From Tychonema litorale BBK16 (lineage in GTDB: Bacteria; Cyanobacteriota; Cyanobacteriia; Cyanobacteriales; Microcoleaceae), in assembly GCF_021648855.1 (NCBI RefSeq), contig NZ_JAKJHX010000019.1, positions 41,318-59,438 on the forward strand: a DNA stretch of 18,121 nucleotides, given 5' to 3'. Below the pieces are notes generated by a model, which was given only the letters and a program-made list of their open reading frames with translations, ran no database searches and had not been told where the DNA came from. The first letter of the stretch is position 1. Each line of letters opens with the position of its first letter. Positions 7,940 to 15,160 of the stretch are shown here, one piece after another. A program made the translations under genes and the position numbers.

Positions 7940-8791
7940 ATGTCAATTGACGAAAAGACAATCCAGTCCGGGTCACTGGAATGGTTTTATCGGGAAACAA
8001 ATCCGGTTAACGAAACTGACAAACCTCCTGTGCTGTTACTGCACGGTTTGCCATCTCAAAGCTTTACCTGGACTGCAATCATGCCCGATTTAGCGGCAAA
8101 GGGGTTCCGGGCGATCGCACCAGATTGGATCGGTTATGGGCGATCGACCAAACCAGACAAACGCGACTTTCCCTACACTCCCGATGCTTTTGTTGAAGCA
8201 CTCGCTGGATTTATTCAAGCTTTAGAAATAGACAGATTTCACCTAGTTGTCCAAGGATTTTTAGCTTCTGCCGGCATTCAATATGCCATGCGAAATCCCG
8301 ATAAAATTGAACGTTTAGTAGTCATAAATACACCGGTTTCAGCAGATATCAAATTGCCCTGGAAAATGCAGCAATTTGGATTGCCTTTCATTGGTGATAT
8401 GATCACTCAAGATCCACTTTTGGTGGACAGAACCTTGGAAGGTGGCTGTCGCCAAATCATATCAGACAAAGATTTAGATGTTTATCGCCGCCCATTTCTT
8501 AAGAGTTCTGATGCGGGGCGATCGCTCATGAACACAGTCCGCAATATTCAATTGCCACAGTCAATGGCAGAAATTGAATCCGGCTTTCCTAAGTGGACTC
8601 GACCAACATTATTTGTGTGGGGATTAACGGACCCTTGGCTGAGTGTGGAACCAGCACAAAAGTTAGTCGGTTCTATGCAAAATGGAGAGTTACTTACACT
8701 AGAACAAGCAGGGCATTATCCTCAAGAACATTGGTCAGAAAAAGTTAGTGATGGTCTAATTGATTTTCTGCGCCGGAAAGAGGTAAACTAA
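7940..8791 (+). CDS. Alpha/beta-fold hydrolase-like protein lacking the usual nucleophile
   Basis: The 283-residue protein has a full alpha/beta-hydrolase layout resembling haloalkane dehalogenases and epoxide hydrolases. It has [14 protein letters not shown] (oxyanion-hole HG at 35-36), [13 protein letters not shown] (60-72), a cap region around 135-200, the acid-loop VWGLTDPW with Asp231, and AGHYPQEHW with His259. At the nucleophile elbow the sequence is [12 protein letters not shown]: where dehalogenases have V-V-Q-D-W, position 106 is Gly, and no Ser, Cys or Asp sits in its place. From memory, cyanobacterial homologues share VQGFLGS, so this is likely a conserved feature and not a decay mutation. 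It may be non-hydrolytic or use another residue. There is no signal peptide. Substrate unknown. The upstream heptamer array leaves little room for a ribosome binding site. Confidence 0.88.
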   Translation: MSIDEKTIQSGSLEWFYRETNPVNETDKPPVLLLHGLPSQSFTWTAIMPDLAAKGFRAIAPDWIGYGRSTKPDKRDFPYTPDAFVEALAGFIQALEIDRFHLVVQGFLASAGIQYAMRNPDKIERLVVINTPVSADIKLPWKMQQFGLPFIGDMITQDPLLVDRTLEGGCRQIISDKDLDVYRRPFLKSSDAGRSLMNTVRNIQLPQSMAEIESGFPKWTRPTLFVWGLTDPWLSVEPAQKLVGSMQNGELLTLEQAGHYPQEHWSEKVSDGLIDFLRRKEVN

Positions 8792-8906
8792 TTATTTGTA
8801 CCTCACTTTCGGTGCTGGGTTAGCGAGGCAGAGCCAAAGAATCTGCGTTCCCAGGCAAAGCCGAACAAGAAAGCCTTGACCCGTCTGATCTCTGCTCGTT
8901 ACGAGC

Positions 8907-8940
8907 AATCTAAAATCTAAAATCTAAAATCTAAAATCCA
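8907..8940 (+). repeat. TAAAATC heptamer array abutting psbQ
   Basis: Four units of TAAAATC (8911-8938) end three bases before the psbQ ATG and occupy the place where a Shine-Dalgarno would be. The same motif recurs at 13677-13704 (recF 3' end) and, degenerate, at 9549-9562 before the oxidoreductase gene. Confidence 0.85.
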
Positions 8941-8941
8941 T

Positions 8942-9385
8942 ATGATTCGTCTCCGTTCAATTTTTGCCTTAATGATGTCATTTATGATGGCATTTCTCGT
9001 TAGTTGCAGCAGTGTGGAAGCCAAAGTTCCAACCACTTACACAGCAGCACAGGTTCAGCAAATTCAGCGTTATGTTCCTACTCTAACAGAATTGCGATCG
9101 CGCATGGACAACCTAGGAACCCTAATTGAAAAACGCAAGTGGGTTGACGCAAAAACTTACATTCACGGGCCTCTAGGTGATTTGCGTGGCGCAATGAAAA
9201 GTGTTTCTGCCGTTTTGTTGCCTAAATCTCAAGAACAAGCTGTTAATTTAACCAAGAGTTTGTTTGCAGACTTGGTTAACATTGATCTTGCTGCTAAAGA
9301 TTTTGATTATGCAAAAATCACAAGCAGTTATCAAAAAGCAGTCAATGATTTTGACGCTTTTTTGCAGCTAATTCCTAAAGCTTAA
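8942..9385 (+). CDS. psbQ: Photosystem II lipoprotein PsbQ (CyanoQ)
   Basis: CyanoQ is a lumenal lipoprotein bound to the oxygen-evolving face of photosystem II that stabilises the manganese cluster and PSII dimers. The 147-residue precursor has a lipoprotein signal peptide (basic MIRLR, hydrophobic IFALMMSFMMAFLV) ending in the lipobox LVSC with Cys22 as the lipidated residue. The mature part is helical and fits the PsbQ four-helix bundle: AAQVQQIQRYVPTLTELRSRM, then LIEKRKWVDAKTYIHGPLGD, LRGAMKSVSAVLLP and a C-terminal helix to LIPKA. Length and the W-x-x-x-x-x-x-I-H-G-P-L motif match cyanobacterial PsbQ. It appears monocistronic, with a heptamer array immediately upstream and a hairpin downstream. 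No Shine-Dalgarno is visible. Confidence 0.93.
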   Translation: MIRLRSIFALMMSFMMAFLVSCSSVEAKVPTTYTAAQVQQIQRYVPTLTELRSRMDNLGTLIEKRKWVDAKTYIHGPLGDLRGAMKSVSAVLLPKSQEQAVNLTKSLFADLVNIDLAAKDFDYAKITSSYQKAVNDFDAFLQLIPKA

Positions 9386-9398
9386 TAACTTTCGATCT

Positions 9399-9429
9399 AC
9401 TGGTTCTCAGGTTCTACCTAGGAACCAGT
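9399..9429 (+). terminator. Probable terminator hairpin after psbQ
   Basis: ACTGGTTC pairs with GAACCAGT and an inner AGGT pairs with ACCT, separated by a 2-nt internal mismatch, with a 3-nt loop. It starts 14 bp after the psbQ stop and is followed by TATTT. The stem is good; the T-run is weak. Confidence 0.6.
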
Positions 9430-9433
9430 TATT

Positions 9434-9548
9434 TCCCTTCTTCCTTCTTCCTGAAGCGGTTCCTGAGCACTTCGGCTACGCGGTTCCTGAGCGGAGTCGA
9501 AGGGCAGCATAAACGCAGTCGTTGGGCCTTCTTCCTTCTTCCTTCCGC
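9434..9548 (+). repeat. Direct CTTCTTCC repeats flanking a palindromic spacer block
   Basis: CTTCTTCCTTCTTCC-type pyrimidine runs at ~9436-9451 and ~9528-9544 flank a block containing GCGGTTCCTGAGC twice (9456 and 9481 regions). Its 3' part (9486-9504) is the inverted match of 5415-5433. No gene is visible between psbQ and the oxidoreductase. Confidence 0.6.
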
Positions 9549-9566
9549 TAAATCTAAAATCGATTA

Positions 9567-10649
9567 ATGGTTCGTATTGCAATTATTGGATGTGGTATTG
9601 TTGGAGCATCGATCGCGTTTGAACTCAGCAATTATCCCGAACTGAAAGTCACTGTATTCGACAAACAGCCACCTGCACAAGCATCCACGGGTGCCGCCCT
9701 CGGAGTTTTGATGGGAGTAATCAGCCACAAAACCAAGGGTAGAAATTGGCAGTTGAGGGAAACCAGCCTTCAACGTTATGAAACTCTGATTCCTGAATTG
9801 GAAGCAATGACGGGGCGGAAAATTCCTTTTAATAAACAGGGAATTTTGATGCTTTGTGCGGAGGGAGAGGATTTAAGTAAGTGGGAAAAGTTGAAAGCTA
9901 CTCGCCAGTCTCAAGGTTGGGAGTTGGAAATTTGGGATTTGGATCGAGTGCGCGATCGCAATCCTCATCTTAATCTCAATCATAATATTATCGGTGCTAT
10001 CTATTCCCCTCAAGATAGACAAGTCGATCCAACTGCGCTAACTTTAGCCTTGGTTGATGCTGCTAAACTCAAAGGAGTTAATTTTGAGTTTGGGTTAGAA
10101 GTTCAAGCGATTACTGATTTAGATTCTCAGGTGTGTCAGATTCAAACAAGTTCCAGCAAACTAGAATTCGACTGGGTAATTATCGCGGCTGGCTTGGGTT
10201 CTTCGGCTTTGACTGCATCGTTAAATCAATTGATTGATATTCGTCCAGTGTTGGGACAAGCGCTACATTTTCGGTTACAAAATCCTTTAGGAAATGCTGA
10301 TTTTACGCCAGTAATTACTTGCAATGATATTCATATTGTGCCTTTAGAAAATCAGGAATATTGGGTGGGCGCGACGGTAGAATTTTCAGAAAATGGCGGA
10401 GAAATTCAGGCGAATGCTGAGATGTTGGATGGAGTGTTCAAAAAGGCGATCGCACTTTGTCCAGCCTTAGCAACAGCCACAATTATCAAGCAATGGTCAG
10501 GATTGCGCCCACGTCCCGAAATGCGATCGGCTCCAGTGATCGATCGGCTTGGTAACAGCAACATCCTCATAGCCAGCGGCCACTATCGCAACGGCGTATT
10601 ACTCGCCCCTGCCACAGCACGTACAATTCGAGAAATGATTGTGCAATAA
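9567..10649 (+). CDS. FAD-dependent oxidoreductase, D-amino-acid/glycine oxidase (ThiO/DadA) family
   Basis: The 360-residue flavoprotein has the N-terminal Rossmann dinucleotide motif GCGIVG (8-13), an acidic Asp32 at the end of the second strand (VTVFDK), and a second FAD-contact stretch FDWVIIAAGLGSS. Its C-terminus, QWSGLRPRPEMRSAPVIDRL through ASGHYRNGVLLAPATA, is characteristic of the DAO superfamily and closest in feel to glycine oxidase ThiO, which makes the iminoacetate used in thiamine thiazole synthesis. Many cyanobacterial ThiO proteins are fused to ThiG; this one is not and no thiamine genes are near, so a different amine or amino-acid substrate is possible. It is cytosolic, with no transmembrane anchor beyond the Rossmann strand. 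The start at 9567 leaves the usual 3-7 residues before the first strand. The reaction is inferred, not shown. Confidence 0.85.
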   Translation: MVRIAIIGCGIVGASIAFELSNYPELKVTVFDKQPPAQASTGAALGVLMGVISHKTKGRNWQLRETSLQRYETLIPELEAMTGRKIPFNKQGILMLCAEGEDLSKWEKLKATRQSQGWELEIWDLDRVRDRNPHLNLNHNIIGAIYSPQDRQVDPTALTLALVDAAKLKGVNFEFGLEVQAITDLDSQVCQIQTSSSKLEFDWVIIAAGLGSSALTASLNQLIDIRPVLGQALHFRLQNPLGNADFTPVITCNDIHIVPLENQEYWVGATVEFSENGGEIQANAEMLDGVFKKAIALCPALATATIIKQWSGLRPRPEMRSAPVIDRLGNSNILIASGHYRNGVLLAPATARTIREMIVQ

Positions 10650-10700
10650 TTAACAAATGTTAATATAATTAAAACAGCAATTTATCTCCTACATTTCCAG

Positions 10701-11183
10701 ATGTCCGAAAAACCTTTAGGTAAACCCCGCGCTTTATGGCGAGTAATATTATTATCCGTAGTCAGCTTGATGCTCTATTACGGATGGTACAAATGGATTA
10801 TTCAAGAAGAATTGCGCCGCTATAACGGCACTGGTTGGTCGGGAACTCTCTGCTTATTTCCCTTTGTGTTAGGAGTAGCCATTCCCCAAGCTTTACGAAT
10901 CTTCGACCCCGACGTACCCGGATGGTTTGGTTGGTTTTCCTTCCTCGGTATTGCTTGGATTTACATCGTACAATTCAAACTTTACAACACAGTCAACGAA
11001 ATGTATCGTCAAGAGGGGATGAAAGAACCGCTAATAGCTTGGTGGATTTTTGTACCAGGTTTAAATTTAATTGTCGGTTTGCGTCAAATCCATTTTTTGA
11101 GCCAATTTTGGGCAATGAAACAGGGCATTGAAGTTAAGGATAATTTAGCAGAAAGTATTTCTTTCCTGTCAGCTAACGCTTAA
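10701..11183 (+). CDS. Small multi-pass membrane protein, unknown function
   Basis: The 160-residue protein has about four hydrophobic segments: residues ~13-33 (WRVILLSVVSLMLYYGWYKW), ~47-63 (GTLCLFPFVLGVAIPQA), ~74-93 (GWFGWFSFLGIAWIYIVQF) and ~111-128 (LIAWWIFVPGLNLIVGL). It is rich in Trp and Tyr. The first segment, with YYGWYKW followed by a basic/acidic EELRRYN stretch, loosely resembles DUF4234-type membrane proteins, but I would not assign it. Short charged loops include the conserved-looking IFDPDVPGW turn. It starts 51 bp after the oxidoreductase stop and could be cotranscribed with it. The ATG at 10701 has no strong Shine-Dalgarno. No catalytic motif is seen. Confidence 0.72.
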   Translation: MSEKPLGKPRALWRVILLSVVSLMLYYGWYKWIIQEELRRYNGTGWSGTLCLFPFVLGVAIPQALRIFDPDVPGWFGWFSFLGIAWIYIVQFKLYNTVNEMYRQEGMKEPLIAWWIFVPGLNLIVGLRQIHFLSQFWAMKQGIEVKDNLAESISFLSANA

Positions 11184-11199
11184 TATCAATTCTGGTTGC

Positions 11200-11360
11200 A
11201 CCGGAATGATATTGAGGAGACGGCAATGCCGTTTCCCTACCCAAAATAGCATTGTAGGGACACGGCAGATATTGAGGAGACGGCAGTGCCGTTTCCCTAC
11301 CCAAAATCATATGGTAGGGACACGACACTGTCGTCTCCTAATTTCTAACAATTCCGATGG
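11200..11360. repeat. 60-bp tandem duplication within a palindromic repeat element
   Basis: Two consecutive 60-bp units (11208-11267 and 11268-11327) share GATATTGAGGAGACGGCA, TGCCGTTTCCCTACCCAAAA and GTAGGGACACG. The second unit plus the following bases forms a hairpin pairing 11275-11299 with 11314-11338 (three mismatches). The ends, CCGGAAT near 11201 and ATTCCGA near 11350, are also complementary, so the whole block is an imperfect palindrome. It fills the convergent junction between the membrane protein and the hydrolase gene and may act as a bidirectional terminator or a decayed MITE. Confidence 0.75.
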
Positions 11361-11374
11361 TAACGGATTTGATA

Positions 11375-13042
11375 TTACAACCTACAAGTTTGTCGCGCCC
11401 TTTCATCCTCCGGTTCTTGCCATCCAAATGAAAAGTGACTAACTGCATTAATTTGCGGTGTAGCAGAGCGAATTGCCTGCATTTGAACTTCCAAAGAAGG
11501 CCGATTTTTTAGCGGTTTTCCCCAATCACCCGCGATCGCAGGAATGATTTTTGCCCCCGGAGGTGCTAAACTCAGTGTCCGCTGGACCTGTGGCACAATA
11601 CAGCTTACATCCCCGCAATTACCGTAGGACATGGCGTGAAATTCCACAGAAGCTGGAAACTTGTCCCAAGGCTGCAATCTTGAATCAAATCCACCTTGAT
11701 TAATCGTTTGATTCCCATTCGGAAAAAACACGCCTCCTACAGGTATGCCCATTTTTTGAGCGGGTTGAATTGCCATACTAAAAAATTCTAAAACCCCTTG
11801 CACTGCGTGAGCAACACTTAGTTTCCAGAGGTCTTTTTGCAGAGTACCTGTATCAGGCAACATCGGAGTTGGTTTTGGTGTTGGTTTTGGTGTGGGAGTA
11901 GAAATAGTTGGTTGGCTATTAGTAGGGTTTGGATCAACCGTAGTTGCTATAAAATTTATTTTTTTTGGAGGGGGAGTAGGTGTTGGTTTTGGTGTTGCTA
12001 TGGGTTTCGGAATTCGCCCTTGCCAAAGAGGTTCTTTTTCAGTTGGATACTGTTTGACTACTGCTTGAACATCGGCAACATTAATAAATCCCTTCGTCAA
12101 GTATCGCTGAATTAAATCTCGTCCTTGTTGATTGTTAGCGCGCTGTAAAATAGCTTGCTGAGATGCTGGGCCATAAATCCACAAGTCTTTAACTTTGGTG
12201 GCGACAGAAGCTGGACCAACTCCTCGTAGATAGCGAATGTAGTCAAATAATATTCCTTGTGGCCGACGTTTCAGCACTTGATTTACTAACAAGGAATAGT
12301 CTTGTCGCGCCTGGGGATTGTAGGGATCGATAAAGGCTTGATTTCCAGGAACTTCGCCGGAGTCATCGTTGATTCCTGCATCTTGAACTACTGTTAAACT
12401 TGTCTGATTTTGACCATTTTTTGCTAGGACTTGCTGTCTATCGGGACGCTGAGCATAGGTGTAGCCAAAGTTCATGGTGAATAACCAAGCATAAACTTTT
12501 AAACCTCGCTGCTTTCCTTTGGCGATCGCATTTTCTAGTAAATCGTATTTCTCGTAACCGCGATTTCTGACTACAGAAGGCCAAGCTGTGGGATTGTCTG
12601 CTGCTGGTAGCAAGACTTGACCATCATAAAATACTTCGATGTAGACTTGATTGTAGCCTTTATTCACAACTTTGTCAAATACGCGATCGAGCTCTCCCGC
12701 TCTCACATCACAGGGATATAAGCGCAACCAAACTGCTTGAGTTTGTGGCCAAGTTTTTTGGCGGCATTCTGCACTTTCCCGCGTGTGTCTGTTCAAAATA
12801 GCAAAATATGCTTGTTGAGATTCAGGTTTTCCTGAGAGTGCGGCGCGGCGCAGGTCTTCTTTTTGATTTACTTGTTCTTTGGATAATTGACAGTAGGCTG
12901 ATGTTTGGGCAACAACAGGTTGATTTTCGACAAATAGCCAGCTAAACTGGCTGATGAAACTACTGGCTAAAACGGCACTTGCCGCACTTAAAAAACGTCG
13001 CTGCTTTTGAGGAATCGCGATGCGAATTGGTGGGAATTTCAT
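11375..13042 (-). CDS. Secreted family-10-like glycosyl hydrolase (GHL10/DUF187 type)
   Basis: From the chosen ATG (13040-13042) the product is 555 residues. The N-terminus MKFPPIRIAIPQKQRRFLSA with a following hydrophobic run and a PVVAQTSAYC cleavage zone looks like an export signal. An earlier in-frame ATG at 13144 is rejected because its extra 34 codons run through a dispersed palindromic repeat. The barrel begins near residue 102 (QAVWLRLYPCDVRAGEL). It includes YNQVYIEVFYDGQ, the conserved LKVYAWLFTMNFGY, QAFIDPYNPQAR, GILFDYIRYLRG (Asp267 a candidate catalytic residue) and, near the C-terminus, VEFHAMSYGN and AVSHFSFGW. A Pro/Thr/Lys-rich low-complexity segment (about 346-396, PTPKP repeats) interrupts the barrel between early and late strands. 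It probably acts on a periplasmic or envelope polysaccharide; the substrate is unknown. It lies downstream of psb27. Confidence 0.85.
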   Translation of the reverse strand: MKFPPIRIAIPQKQRRFLSAASAVLASSFISQFSWLFVENQPVVAQTSAYCQLSKEQVNQKEDLRRAALSGKPESQQAYFAILNRHTRESAECRQKTWPQTQAVWLRLYPCDVRAGELDRVFDKVVNKGYNQVYIEVFYDGQVLLPAADNPTAWPSVVRNRGYEKYDLLENAIAKGKQRGLKVYAWLFTMNFGYTYAQRPDRQQVLAKNGQNQTSLTVVQDAGINDDSGEVPGNQAFIDPYNPQARQDYSLLVNQVLKRRPQGILFDYIRYLRGVGPASVATKVKDLWIYGPASQQAILQRANNQQGRDLIQRYLTKGFINVADVQAVVKQYPTEKEPLWQGRIPKPIATPKPTPTPPPKKINFIATTVDPNPTNSQPTISTPTPKPTPKPTPMLPDTGTLQKDLWKLSVAHAVQGVLEFFSMAIQPAQKMGIPVGGVFFPNGNQTINQGGFDSRLQPWDKFPASVEFHAMSYGNCGDVSCIVPQVQRTLSLAPPGAKIIPAIAGDWGKPLKNRPSLEVQMQAIRSATPQINAVSHFSFGWQEPEDERARQTCRL

Positions 13043-13083
13043 CGGAAAACACGGTATATTACAAATCGAAGCAACAATTAAAT

Positions 13084-13112
13084 AAACCCGGTTTCTCGAA
13101 GAAACCGGGTTT
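13084..13112. terminator. Palindromic hairpin between psb27 and the hydrolase gene
   Basis: AAACCCGGTTTCT pairs perfectly (13 bp) with AGAAACCGGGTTT across a CGA loop. On the minus strand it follows psb27 by about 50 bp and is succeeded by a T-rich stretch, so it probably terminates psb27. It is a second copy of the palindrome after chlN at 2219-2253. Confidence 0.7.
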
Positions 13113-13161
13113 CTAGAGCAAGTAATAGCAACTTCCTCTTTCAATTCTCAGCAAACAAGAA

Positions 13162-13560
13162 TTAAGAACCTCTTTTGAGAGCCATTTCCACTTGCTGAAA
13201 TTCTGTTTCAAGACGTTTTTTTAACTTTTCAGGAACGGGACGATTAGGATAGGAACTATAGTGTCCTGCCAAAGAGTTTAATGCTGTTCGCATTGTTGTG
13301 AAAGATGAGAGCTTTGTAAGAGCGGGATCGCGACGGTAAGCAGCAGCAAAGTCATTGATTTTTGTGCGAGCATCTGCTTGAGCTGCTGTTTTTTCTGGGG
13401 TACTCTCTGGCAAAGTGAGCGCTGTTCTCAAGCTGCTTACTAAATCTAATGTGTCTTGGCGGTAATCTCCGCTCATAGTGCCTGAAACACTGCTACAGCC
13501 ACTTACGCCGATGACAACAACTAATACTAGGGCTAACAGACGGGAAATGTAATGTTTCAT
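13162..13560 (-). CDS. psb27: Photosystem II assembly lipoprotein Psb27
   Basis: Psb27 binds CP43 on the lumenal side of immature or damaged PSII and keeps the manganese cluster site open until assembly is complete. The 132-residue precursor has a lipoprotein signal peptide (MKHYISRLLALVLVVVIGVS) with lipobox VSGC and Cys22 as the lipid-modified residue. The mature four-helix bundle is recognisable: GDYRQDTLDLVSSLRTALTL, then AAQADARTKINDFAAAYRRD, LSSFTTMRTALNSLAGHYSS and the ending RPVPEKLKKRLETEFQQVEM. Length and motifs match the family throughout. The gene is preceded by a 138-bp AT-rich spacer from recF (which lies upstream on the same strand) and followed by a perfect hairpin. There is no clear Shine-Dalgarno before the ATG. 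Confidence 0.95.
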   Translation of the reverse strand: MKHYISRLLALVLVVVIGVSGCSSVSGTMSGDYRQDTLDLVSSLRTALTLPESTPEKTAAQADARTKINDFAAAYRRDPALTKLSSFTTMRTALNSLAGHYSSYPNRPVPEKLKKRLETEFQQVEMALKRGS

Positions 13561-13676
13561 AAGGGTTGTGAGGAATGGCAGCGAAATCTCAAATCAAAAT
13601 TAACCTTTATCCTATCTCGAATTCGGTGAACTTTACAAAAAAATATACAGATACCACGAAACTTATACTTTGTCAA

Positions 13677-13704
13677 TCCAAAATCGAAAATCTAAAATCT
13701 AAAA
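13677..13704 (-). repeat. TCTAAAA heptamer array overlapping the recF stop codon
   Basis: Four units (TCCAAAA, TCGAAAA, TCTAAAA, TCTAAAA) run from 13677 to 13704. The recF stop codon (TAG, complement of 13699-13701) and the preceding Phe codon lie inside the last unit, so the repeat has become the end of the gene. Confidence 0.8.
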
Positions 13705-14952
13705 TTGATTGATTTGTCCTGCAACGACTGTCAGAATTTGAGTTTGTTGCAGCCACTGAGAGTCAAAAGCACCTAAGTGGGTAGTAGTAATTAGAGTTTG
13801 AAATCGTTCTTGAATTGTTTCTAAAAGTTGATTTTGGCGGTTGAGATCTAGTTCTGCCAGTACATCATCTAACAATAGCAAAGGCGGTTCACCAACGACT
13901 TCTTCGATGAGCTGCAATTCGGCTAGTTTTAAGGCTAATACTAAAGTTCTCTGCTGTCCTTGAGAGCCGTATTGACGAGCGGGTGTATTGTTAATTGTAA
14001 ATGTAATATCGTCACGGTGGGGGCCGACTAAAGTAGTACCTTGAAATTTTTCGGCGATCGCCCTTTGCTGAATTTTATCTAAAAATGCCGATCGCACTCC
14101 TTCGAGATTATCTTTAGCAATGAATTCCTGCCCTACTTCAATATTAGCAGCATACTTCACGTCCAAAACTTCTGTAGAACCGCTAATGGAAGAGTGCCAA
14201 TTTCGTGCTAAAGGCATCAATCGCTCCAAAACGCGATCGCGCCTACGGATCACACGAGCGCCCGCCGTCGCCAACTGGGCATCCCACAATGCTAATTCTG
14301 AATTGGGAATTGGGAATTGGGAATTGGGCATGGCGAATTGGGAATTGGGCATGGCGAATTCTTCTGTATTTTGTGAGGAGGCAATTTTATTCCCCATAAA
14401 TTGCATTTTGTCAAGAGGTTCTGAAAAATCGGCTTTTCTGATTTCCTTAGAGCTTTTCAATAGAGCATTTCGTTGGCGCAAAATTTGGTTGTATTGCTGT
14501 AGGATATGAGCGTAAATTGGTTCTAATTGGATGACTAGGCGATCGATCCAATTGCGTCTTATTTCCGGGCCGCCGCGCACTAAATCCAAATCCAAGCAAG
14601 AAAATTGTACTACATTTAAGACGCTCAAAAAGTCCAAATGACGGCGCAGAGGTTCGCCATTGAGCTTGAGGGTGCGGCGCGCCTGAGAGCGCATAGTTAA
14701 AGCTAAGTCGATGGAGCCAGTTTGACGCTCAAGGGTGGCTTCTATTTGGCCCATTGGCTTTGAGTCGAGGATTAAATCCCGATCGCGCGTCGCCCTATGA
14801 CTTTTTAATGTTGAAAGCAATTCTACCGCTTCTAACAAATTTGACTTTCCCTGAGCGTTATTGCCCACTAAAATTGTTTTGGGAGCGTCAAATACTACTT
14901 TTTGATCTAGGTAATTACGAAACTGTCTGAGATGAATATTTTTAAGATACAT
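13699..14952 (-). CDS. recF: DNA replication and repair protein RecF, with a repeat-encoded insert
   Basis: RecF is an SMC-like ATPase that loads RecA at single-strand gaps with RecO and RecR. Walker A is GNNAQGKS (30-37), after the typical start MYLKNIHLRQFRNY. The ABC signature region is YGSQGQQRTLVLALKLAEL and Walker B is PLLLLDDVLAELD near the C-terminus, followed by ITTTHL. The core appears complete. At 417 residues it is longer than the roughly 360-390 usual. The excess lies between the coiled region RQRNALLK and the conserved LWDAQLATAGARVIRRRDR, where residues ~197-218 are [14 protein letters not shown]-type repeats encoded by a seven-base tandem array (14301-14363 on the plus strand). 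The stop codon sits in another heptamer array. The start at 14952 is fixed by the family N-terminus; no strong ribosome binding site is seen. Confidence 0.95.
   Translation of the reverse strand: MYLKNIHLRQFRNYLDQKVVFDAPKTILVGNNAQGKSNLLEAVELLSTLKSHRATRDRDLILDSKPMGQIEATLERQTGSIDLALTMRSQARRTLKLNGEPLRRHLDFLSVLNVVQFSCLDLDLVRGGPEIRRNWIDRLVIQLEPIYAHILQQYNQILRQRNALLKSSKEIRKADFSEPLDKMQFMGNKIASSQNTEEFAMPNSQFAMPNSQFPIPNSELALWDAQLATAGARVIRRRDRVLERLMPLARNWHSSISGSTEVLDVKYAANIEVGQEFIAKDNLEGVRSAFLDKIQQRAIAEKFQGTTLVGPHRDDITFTINNTPARQYGSQGQQRTLVLALKLAELQLIEEVVGEPPLLLLDDVLAELDLNRQNQLLETIQERFQTLITTTHLGAFDSQWLQQTQILTVVAGQINQF
14301..14363 (+). repeat. Heptanucleotide array inside the recF coding sequence
   Basis: Nine contiguous 7-base units occur: AATTGGG x4, CATGGCG, AATTGGG x2, CATGGCG, and a decayed AATTCTT. 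Total 63 bp, or 21 codons, so the recF frame is kept. The same AATTGGGCATGG higher-order unit occurs in the array just upstream of recF (14981-15043), pointing to copying between the two. Confidence 0.92.
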
Positions 14953-14980
14953 GATAAGATAGGACTTCTAAATAAGATGA

Positions 14981-15043
14981 GGGAATTGATAATTGGGCAT
15001 GGGGAATTGGGCATGGGGAATTGGGAATTGGGAATTGGGAAAG
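14981..15043 (+). repeat. AATTGGG heptamer array upstream of recF
   Basis: Units AATTGGG and CATGGGG alternate and then AATTGGG repeats three times in tandem, ending at GAAAG. It begins about 29 bp upstream of the recF start codon, in the likely promoter or leader. Confidence 0.9.
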
Positions 15044-15071
15044 AGACGATTTAATATAAAATCCAAAATAT

Positions 15072-15154
15072 GTAGGTTGGGTTTCGCTCACTTTCTACCC
15101 AACTCTTAATTTAAAATAAGGTGTTGGGTTTCGCTGGCGCTCTACCCAACCTAC
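15072..15154. repeat. GTAGGTTGGGT palindromic repeat pair
   Basis: GTAGGTTGGGT (15072-15082) is the exact reverse complement of 15144-15154. Between them GTTGGGTTTCGCT and CTACCCAAC each occur twice, so the element is two tandem copies of a small hairpin with shared outer ends. It ends six bases from the stop of the P-type ATPase gene and may contribute to termination between the two minus-strand genes. Confidence 0.75.
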
Positions 15155-15160
15155 TTTTCG

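Noticed and set aside
11748..11860. LPDTG in the glycosyl hydrolase as a sortase anchor
   Set aside because: The motif is internal in a Pro-rich linker with over 100 residues after it and no hydrophobic tail; cyanobacteria do not use such anchoring, so it is coincidental.
13043..13144. 34-codon N-terminal extension of the glycosyl hydrolase from an upstream ATG
   Set aside because: The extension runs through a dispersed 13-bp-stem palindrome and precedes a good start with an export-signal-like N-terminus at 13042.
14120..14509. Plus-strand 129-codon frame within recF
   Set aside because: It is antisense to recF and includes the translated heptamer array; no independent evidence of coding.
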